Source of the DNA: Kalmusia sp. IMI 367209
Lineage: Eukaryota > Ascomycota > Dothideomycetes > Pleosporales > Didymosphaeriaceae
NCBI GenBank assembly: GCA_027946365.1
Contig: JAPEUQ010000003.1
Coordinates: 3,596,001 to 3,660,000, forward strand
Reading direction: 5' to 3'
DNA length: 64,000 nt
In this document: positions 56,784 to 64,000 of the stretch, one piece after another
Layout of the letters: each line of letters opens with the position of its first letter
How positions within the stretch are numbered: position 1 is the stretch's first letter
Program-made: the position numbers and the translations under genes
The notes under the pieces: generated by a model
What the model was told of the DNA's origin: nothing
What the model saw: the letters and a program-made list of their open reading frames with translations, nothing else
Database searches by the model: none

Positions 56784-59069
56784 ATGGCTTCCAGCTTAAG
56801 CAGCGTACTACCTCTGGAATCTGCAGATACTAAGAAAGTGCTCGACGTAATCGACGAATTACGATCCCAAGGCATCAGTAAGTATGTAGACTTACCTCAA
56901 ATCATTGTGTGTGGGGAACAGTCATCTGGCAAGAGCTCGGTTTTAGAAGCACTATCGGGAATGCCATTTCCCACTAAAGACACAGTCTGTACTCGGTTTG
57001 CCACAGAGGTTATTCTTCGCCACCACAGAATGAGTACAGTGAAGTTCAGCATCGTTAAAAGCTCGATTTCTGAACAAAGAGAAGAGCAGGCAAGGATCCA
57101 GGTGCTCGAGGAACTCGAAGGCGTCGGACACGTCGGACACAACAGCCTCGCTGACGCTATCGAGAGAGCCAAGGCTAAAATGGGCATACACGAGGGTGGA
57201 AAAACATTCAGCTCGGATATCCTTCGGGTTGAGCTCTCAGGTCCTAATCACCCTAATCTTACACTGGTAGATCTGCCAGGCTTGTATCAGGCAGGAAGCA
57301 AATCTCAGTCAGATGCAGATGCTAAAGTAGTGACTTCTCTTGTATCGTCGTACATGGAGAATGAACGAAGCATAATTCTGGCGGTTGTATCTGCTAAGAA
57401 TGATTTCAACAATCAAGTAATAACAAGCTTGGCACGAAGAATTGATCCATTGGGGCAGAGAACACTTGGTCTTATCACAAAACCAGATACACTCCATTCA
57501 GGCTCTGAAAGCGAGGACTTTTACGTCAGACTCGCTCAGAACAACGAGGTTAGCTTCAAACTTGGATGGCACGTGCTCCGCAACCGTGATTACCCAGAGA
57601 GAGATCTGAGTTTGAGAGAGCGAAATAGAAAGGAAAAGGAATTCTTTGAGAAAGGGGTGTGGACTGCTGTTCATGCAAACCACCTTGGGGTTGATCTTCT
57701 GAAGGAGAGGCTCAGCGAAGTTCTTCGTGATCACATCATCTCTCAACTCCCCAGCGTTATCCAGCAGATTGATGACGGTCTTCGAGAATGCAGGGCAGGT
57801 CTCGCTAGTCTTGGATCTTCTAGAAGCACTATCAACGAGCAGCGAAGGTATCTTCTGGATGTCAGCCGCAGATTCAACGAGCGCCTCAAGGACGCTATCG
57901 ATGGAACATACAATCATCCTTTCTTCGGAGATGCTATGACTGAACAAGGCTATCGAAAACGTCTTCGTGCAGTGATACAGAACACGTTGACGACTTTTGC
58001 AGAAGATATTCGAAAACGTGGGCACACATATGACATTGAAGAAGACGACAAGGATGACGAGTTCAGCTACAATGGCGATCGACATGGTCAAGATGAATCT
58101 GGATCTGATGATTCTAGTTACAAGGATGATCAAAGACTTGACTCGAATGGCATCGAGTCCATTGCCAACAACCAAGAGGGAACCGCAGCGCACAAAGTGA
58201 AGAAAATCACCCGAGAGCTTTACCTTTTGAAAGCAACTAATCGCCTTCGCCGAAGCCGGGGAAGAGAGCTTCCAGGACTTTTTGATCCATTGTTTGTCGG
58301 AGATCTCTTCCGTGAACAATGTCGTCCCTGGGAAGGTTTGGTCACGGAATGCATTAAGGTGATAATAAATGCCACCTACACGGTTGTCGACACAGTCCTA
58401 GGGGCTGTCTCGGATGAAGACACCAAAATCAGGGTGCTTTTTCTTTTAATCAACCCTGAAATGGACAAAATCAAGTGCGAAGTTGACGTCAAAATGGCAG
58501 CGATCCTGAACTCATACTTGGTTGGGCATCCCATAACATACAACAACAAAATCACAGAGATTGTCCAGGACATACAGCAAGAACGTCGAGAAAGAGAACT
58601 TAAACGTGCTTTCAACGAAGTTTTTGGAAATGGCTGGCTTGTTTCAGGAAAACAGACATATACATTCGACACTGCGTCGTTCAAGCGGACGATTTCTTCC
58701 CAGCTTGAGGTCCGCATGGATGTGTATGCTACATCATGTGCCACAGACTTCATGCAAGCGTATTACCAGGTATGTCTTAACGTTAGACCATCTTGACGAC
58801 GATGTGATGTTGATATCTCATAGATTGCTCGTGAGGACCTTGTGCAAATGGTCAGTACAGTACTGATTGAGGAGTGTGTCCTCCAGCGGCTCCTGTCTTT
58901 ATTCTCAATCGATTTTGTGCTCGACATGGATGATTCGCTCATCACCTCAGTAGCAGCTGAAAGACCAGAGTCGGCTATACAACGTAAGAAGCTGACAGAG
59001 AAGATGAGGATACTTGGAAAAGGCCTTGCTGCAATGCGCAATTTTGAGAAACTCAATCTCAACCCTTAA
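56784..59069 (+). CDS. Mx-type dynamin-like GTPase
   Basis: Exons 56784-58769 and 58824-59069 (intron 54 bp) encode 743 aa. Motifs: G1 GEQSSGKS (44-51), switch Thr in DTVCTRF, G3 DLPG (162-165), G4 TKPD (231-234). A helical middle/stalk region (about 310-650) follows, and the second exon supplies a GTPase effector domain (VSTVLIEECVLQRLLSLF). There is no PH or Pro-rich domain, so it belongs with Mx-like fungal dynamins rather than Vps1 or Dnm1. An acidic low-complexity insert (about 415-460; DIEEDDKDDEF, DESGSDDSSYKDD) sits in the stalk where Mx proteins have loop L4. Role unknown; proteins of this class remodel membranes or, in animals, restrict viruses. Start: first ATG, preceding the conserved SADTKKVLDVIDELRSQG. 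Confidence 0.88.
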
Positions 59070-60857
59070 TTTGTATGTCAGAACCCCATTGGCAATAAAG
59101 TGCAAATTTCTAATGGCGGTCCATTTCAGCTGACAGCCTAATCGTCCGAAACGGTCGGCACCCTGGTACCATTGGGCTATCTAATAAAGCTACGTGGCAA
59201 GGTCCATGACCGAACCACGAGGCAAGTATAGTCAATAGGCTTGCTCGAGCTTCTTAAATATCACATCATGAAATAGCATTTCTATAGCAAGCTAGCCCTA
59301 TTTTCTGACTCTGCTCAATATCACGTAGTGTTATGTCGCCTAAAAAAAAATGCCAGCTGTAAAGGAGCTGCATATCTCTTATGGGGAAGCGTAATCTACT
59401 ATGGCTGCCGAGAGAGCGTGAAAGACGCATAAAAGCGGTACATTAATTGAGAGCCGTTCTATTTATACTTGGAAGGTAGTGCTTTATGAGTAGAGTAGAA
59501 TATGTATATGACTGATGACGTGTCTATGTAGAAATTATATGCTGACTCGCTTTTTCCTTGGTCGAAAAGGCTCTATTTATGGAAGCTATGTGGCCGACCC
59601 GCACCCGATCTGGCTTGCCATGAAAGTCAGTACTAGATGGCGTTGTGAAGAGGTGAAAGGGTCATTGTCAATAAAATAACGTTGGATAGCACAGTGCCTT
59701 GCCGAGTATAGCTGCTATTAGATCCCCGCTCTACCCTTACCAGCGCTTATAAGCATTAACGATCCGAACTCCCTATCGTCCTTAAAATTAAATTAGTGCA
59801 CCTTTCCTCTGCCTTAATAATTGCGGTGCTTATACAAGGAGCCGTTCGTTACGTAATCGTACGATAGCTGTACTCTTAAGATATACAAGAACGCGCTTAC
59901 AACGACAGCGTCCTTCTAGTAACACTCAATTCACCTGCCAAAGCCTAGGCTCAATCTTGGTATTCTCTATTATACCAGCTGGTCTCTGACTCTATCCATG
60001 TCCCTTAGACAAGACCTGCCCACCCTATTCTGCAAATGCCAGCGAACTCATAGTATTATTTTCTAAATGAGCGGAAGCAATATTCAGCTACTGCTTAGTG
60101 TATATATCAGTTGCGATATGCTCGAAAACAATAAGGACGTGGCAAATCGGACGAGGGGTCTATAAGGCTAGAGGGTAGCGGGGCAGTCTATCTTAATAGC
60201 ATAGAAGCGTTCGCGTTAGCTATAGTCGTCTATTGCAATGCGTCGCGAAGTTACACGATAGCTATATCAGAAGCTGATTACGGTTTAGGTGCTAGAAGTG
60301 TTTATTAACACGAGTCAAACGCCAAACCTTCAAACACAGCCCTAATCTAATCCAAGCTAGTTTTCAAGTATCCTAGAGCACTTAGCAAAAGTATTACACA
60401 GCCGCACGGCCTCACAGCCATATATATAGTATCAGCAGCGATAGATAACAGCTTAGCTGTTTTAAGCTAGGTTCGCAGGTCCTCCTTATCTTGCACTTCT
60501 AGCAAGCGGACTTAGAATAGGCAGAGAAGCACGAAAACCTTCTAGGCAAGCGCAGTACTTAGGATAGAGCGACAATGTAATAAACTATAAGCTAATAGAC
60601 TTTTAGTAAGATGTATAAGCTTTTAATAGACCTACTACTAGCTAAAGCGAGGCGGCTGCTTAACGCTTATACTAAGTTATTGTATTGCACGGTTAGCAGG
60701 ACTTATTCCTAACAGACACTTGGGGAGAAAAGACTTCACAGATGAAGGTTAGTATCCGAATTTCTACTCTAGTGACCCGTTGTTGAGTTTATTATGTTGG
60801 GGAGTGTCTGTGGTGTCTCGTCACGCAGTGTGTCTCGCTACGCAGTGATGGACTGTA
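59070..60857. other. AT-rich, frame-poor block (RIP-like decay)
   Basis: 1.8 kb with abundant TA steps (CTATA, TTATA, GCTTATA), few long ORFs and stop codons in all frames, contrasting with the GC-rich DNA elsewhere. This is the look of DNA worn by repeat-induced point mutation. I could not identify the ancestral element. Confidence 0.5.
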
Positions 60858-60962
60858 GTTAAGCTGCTGCTAAGCACAGGCAAGGTCGATGTCGATGCAA
60901 AGGACTCTGATAATTGGACACCGCTGTCGTGGGCTGCAAAGGAAGGGCACCATGTTTTCTGA
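60858..60962 (+). pseudogene. Ankyrin-repeat fragment
   Basis: 35 codons including the stop read VKLLLSTGKVDVDAKDSDN followed by WTPLSWAAKEGHH, one clear ankyrin repeat of the kind found at the C-terminus of fungal NACHT/ankyrin proteins. It stops right after the repeat and has no start of its own. Confidence 0.7.
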
Positions 60963-61096
60963 ATGGCCTGCTCGTCAATGTCATCCTCTGACACAGAAAC
61001 ATCCGAGAGGTAAATATAAGTAGACCTGACCGCACGCTGGTACCAACGAATCATAGAGTTGATCGCTGGGCTTAGCTCATTATTGGCTGACTTGTC
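60955..61096 (-). pseudogene. HET-domain fragment
   Basis: The minus-strand frame reads TDKSANNELSPAINSMIRW, then YQRAVRSTYIYLSDVSVSED. It matches the core of the HET domain from IDKS...AINSMxRWYQ to the YLSDV motif. The conserved WVDTCC before it and the RGWTLQELL motif after it are absent. It overlaps the ankyrin shard by a few bases and abuts the TPR shard. Confidence 0.72.
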
Positions 61097-61098
61097 GG

Positions 61099-61195
61099 TG
61101 GAAGGAGGCCGAAGAGTTGGGGTGCAAGCGATGGGAAAGAGGAAGAGGGTGCTTGGCGAGGAGCATCAACACACGCTGACCAACATGGGTGACGT
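61099..61195 (+). pseudogene. TPR (kinesin-light-chain type) repeat fragment, frameshifted
   Basis: WKEAEELG in one frame continues in the next as VQAMGKRKRVLGEEHQHTLT. Together they give the repeat typical of fungal NB-ARC/TPR proteins, broken by a one-base frameshift near 61120. No further repeats follow. Confidence 0.68.
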
Positions 61196-61760
61196 TATAG
61201 GGTACGCGGCGGCTTATCACGTGAGCACAAAGACTTGCTCTGAACGAGTCAGCTGCGGTCGTATTGTACTAACCATAAATTACAGCTAGGCCGCTTCTGT
61301 ACCCTAGCGATATGGACTCTCGCTTAGCGGTCCTGCTCAATAAGACAATAGGTAGCTGCTACAACGCAGCAAGCTGCTTGAAAATATGTTTACGCTCAGT
61401 ATACATTCTTAAGAAGGGACTTTGTAGTTTAGCATACTTACGTATTTGACACACCTTGACCTCGCCCGAGGAAGTCCGAGATCGCAGTGTTCTGTGTACT
61501 CGCTGTAGATTGTGGTATTTTACAGTAAGTAAGAAAGTCGACGTAAGAAATCAAAGGTAATAGTAGATATTAGGTCTTAAAGATTATATTCCGAGATTAT
61601 CGAGACTATACGATTGTTGTTGGTGTTATTATGATAGAAGGTACTATTGGTGTTCCGCTACGGCGGGATGTCCGTCACGTAGGGACGCACGTTACTAAGG
61701 AAGCCGCAATAATAGAAAGTTTGATATGCCGGGAATAGGACCATGGATATAGTAGGTGCT
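61196..61760. other. AT-rich region, possible transposon remnant
   Basis: Stop-rich DNA with TA-rich runs. A stretch near 61,640-61,730 (TGTTCCGCTACGGCGGGATG and CGTCACGTAGGGACGCACG) resembles retrotransposon terminal sequence, but I could not find a partner copy or target-site duplication. Confidence 0.3.
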
Positions 61761-64000
61761 AGCGCTCAAGTTCGGATAGCATGCGTTCCGGACAACGTGC
61801 AGATCTTGGCGGCGGCTATCCACGTGCCCGGTCCTTGGGTGAAGATAGTCACGAGTTTTGCACTTGAATGAGCTAAATGGGTGTTCGGCGGCTGGAAGAA
61901 TGGTTCCTGTTGCATTGCAGAGGGTCGTGACGGTGAAGCTGCCTTGTGACTTTGCGGAAGGTAAGAAGATAGTGGGACATGGTAATCTACATGATACGCT
62001 TCCAGCTGCACCACTCAGCTGTCGTCACTGTTGCGGCTAGAGACACTCTATTGGGCAAATGATAGAGGTCGGTGGACGTAAGAAGGTGCGAGAGATCTGC
62101 AATGGCTAGACTTGCTGCATCTACAGTAGGGTGTTGTGCTTGCGCGATGCGAGCTATTCGCGGAAGAATCCAGAAAGAAGCCTTGGAGCACATGTAAGCC
62201 CAGTGTACTGCCACTTGTGGGCTGTTGTTGGGACAAGGTTTTCAGGTTCCCGTTTCTCAGTGAGACATTCACACGTGCGTGTGGCGGGGTACATGGTAGC
62301 CTCAATGGGGGCGGCTGGCTTCGTTGGTGCTGTTGCTGACGTTTCACGAGGGAGGGGTAGCTCGACTGCACCCCTCTTGTATCTCGGACCTTCTCCATTC
62401 AGAGGTGATAGGTGCGATGGGGGTTCGTCATCGTTTGCGTGGCTGCTTGCTTGAGGTCGATAAGCTGCTTGAGCAGATAGCATTCGGATAGATGACTGTT
62501 CATACGACAAGTGAGAGACGTGGAAAGATGTACTAGTGCGTGCTTTCCTTCGTTCGATGGGGGCGCAAACATTGGATCGGTGAACAAACCACCCTAGGAT
62601 TGGGTAGTAGTGACATTTCTCCGAGCAACATCGGTGTAGAGCATCCTATCCGCAAGGCCTTGAAGCTTCGGTCTGAGGTCAAATTCGAACCCGGTCCCCG
62701 ATACGTGCAATGTCAGCTTATAGTCTCGAGTCGGTGTCGTGAACGCCAACGGACTTCATCTTGGAGCATAGCCAAGTCGTCATTGCGAGATGTTCTGGAG
62801 AGACGCACAGTGTTTCCGTTTGACCTGTCGGCGTTGGGTCTCGAAGGCCTTGTACCTCGTGGCTAGTCGAATCTAGCAATACCATCGAGGAACGCCTTGC
62901 AGCTGCTTGCGGGCTCAAACAAGAGACGTCTGAGGTTACACCGAACGCCCCGCCAAAGCGGCCGTACACGAAGGCGGGGAAGTGAGGGCATAATAGCGGA
63001 ATGGGCGTTATTGACATGCTGACAAAGGTTGGTACACAGGAGGAGAGGCAGAGGGTAAAGCTTGCGCGTAGCAGCGACAGTTGGTGGCCGTCCTCAATGC
63101 GGATAAATCGAGAAGGAACGACGCTGCCATTTTCGGCAGCCACTTCAAAGCATGATGCTCGGGTCAAACGCTACACCCACAGAGACGAACATGAGTTCGG
63201 CTGAAATACACAGCTGTGACATTTACAGCTGATTCGTGACTGGGCGTCCATATGATCGTCTGTCCAGCATCCTCGCGTGCTGCGTGCTCGCTTAAGCAAC
63301 AAGGGTTGCGAAGCTGGAATGGAATGCATGAGATCGAACCCACAAACGCAAATCAGGCTCACCTCTCAGATCTCAGCCACTGCCGCCTACGCGACGACAA
63401 ACAGCCTTCCGTGTCCAAACAGGGCAGCCTACAGCGGTCTCTTTCAAATAGCTACAGACGGTACCGTGGCTTCTCTCCAGCTCAAGGTAGAGTGCTTTCG
63501 CAGATTGCAGTTCAGGGCGAGGCCAACGAAAGCGTCGGAGAATTAAAGCGCACCCCTAACGCATGACCAGGGCCGCCATGGTTATCGTCGAACAGGACGT
63601 ACGTGGCACCGCCGACTCTTGGACTGGGAATCGATGGAGAGGAGCGTGGGCTTTGATGGCCCAAAGCTATACGAAGGCGGCGAGAGCCCCGGATCGGCGG
63701 ACGGGCTGCGGCTCGCTGCGAGCCAGCTAGCGGCTTCATCATTTGCGCTCCGCTAGCGACATGAGGCCAAGCGGTGAGGGCTCGAACTCCGGATGGTACT
63801 TGCGGCCACGATGGTCAAGAGGAGGAACGTTGCTGGCCCACTCGCGTGGTTGTGAGTCTACCTGACACACAGCGCGTCCGGTCCGGAGGAGAATGGGCAC
63901 AGAGAGCTGCAGTTCGACGTGAAGGAGTTTGCTCGATGGGCGATTGCGCGTTGCGATCAGCCATCCCTGCAAGACACCGACGAGAGCGCGCGCAAGGGTT
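61761..64000. other. Normal-composition region without supported genes
   Basis: GC returns to about that of the left part. Open frames overlap on both strands (longest minus 62718-63167, and minus 63739-63972 near the edge), but none shows a family motif or completes a splice model. A gene extending beyond position 64000 cannot be excluded. Confidence 0.4.

Noticed and set aside
61640..61735. Possible LTR end of a retrotransposon
   Set aside because: No second LTR, target-site duplication or internal coding sequence was found in the window, so only noted as possible.
62670..62710. TTCGAACCC-like box suggesting a tRNA T-arm
   Set aside because: No matching A box, anticodon arm or acceptor stem could be paired around it.
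63320..63345. Second TCGAACCC-like box
   Set aside because: No cloverleaf can be drawn; taken as chance.

Overview
The window is nuclear DNA of a filamentous ascomycete (Pezizomycotina). I infer Dothideomycetes from protein resemblance, without a database search. The evidence is genes split by short introns (mostly 47-85 bp) with GT donors, CTAAC-type branch sites and AG acceptors, monocistronic genes on both strands, fungus-specific families (HET, fungal F-box and DUF7730-like proteins, LYC1-like acetyltransferase), and an AT-rich block resembling repeat-induced point mutation (RIP). Exon joins below were built by hand. Each multi-exon gene was checked so that the summed exon length is a multiple of three and the joined protein reads through.

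Left part (1-34.4 kb), mostly housekeeping: 3' part of ribosomal protein L35 (+); phosphomevalonate kinase ERG8 (-); a large mitochondrial-type PPR protein (+); a sugar-porter MFS transporter (-); an F-box-like protein (+); the importin Kap114/importin-9 (-), divergent from the HORMA protein REV7 (+); an RNF216/TRIAD3-like RBR ubiquitin ligase (-), divergent from a LYC1-like acetyltransferase (+); threonine synthase THR4 (+); a gene-free 3.5 kb stretch with a promoter-plus-intron signature, a short tandem repeat and a diverged duplication; an F-box/zinc-knuckle protein (-); the remnant of a STAND/NLR N-terminal domain (-); and a 14-TM MFS exporter (-).

Middle (34.4-47.1 kb) is unusually empty. 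One conserved Pezizomycotina gene of unknown function (39,945-41,117) sits between two blocks of about 5.5 and 6.0 kb in which I see only simple repeats, a G-quadruplex-type G-tract cluster and weak ORFs.

Right part (47.1-64 kb): secreted GH2 beta-mannosidase (-) and a DUF7730-like protein (+) in divergent arrangement, then an accessory region. This holds a HET-domain protein whose C-terminus carries a Myb/SANT-like domain, an Mx-type dynamin-like GTPase, and an AT-rich, stop-ridden block with three abutting shards of NLR-type genes (ankyrin +, HET -, TPR +). Together with the STAND remnant at 31.5-31.9 kb, this suggests a locus shaped by turnover of fungal non-self-recognition genes. The HET-Myb gene beside the Mx-like GTPase is the best candidate here for an undescribed system. 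The last 2 kb has normal composition but no gene I can support.
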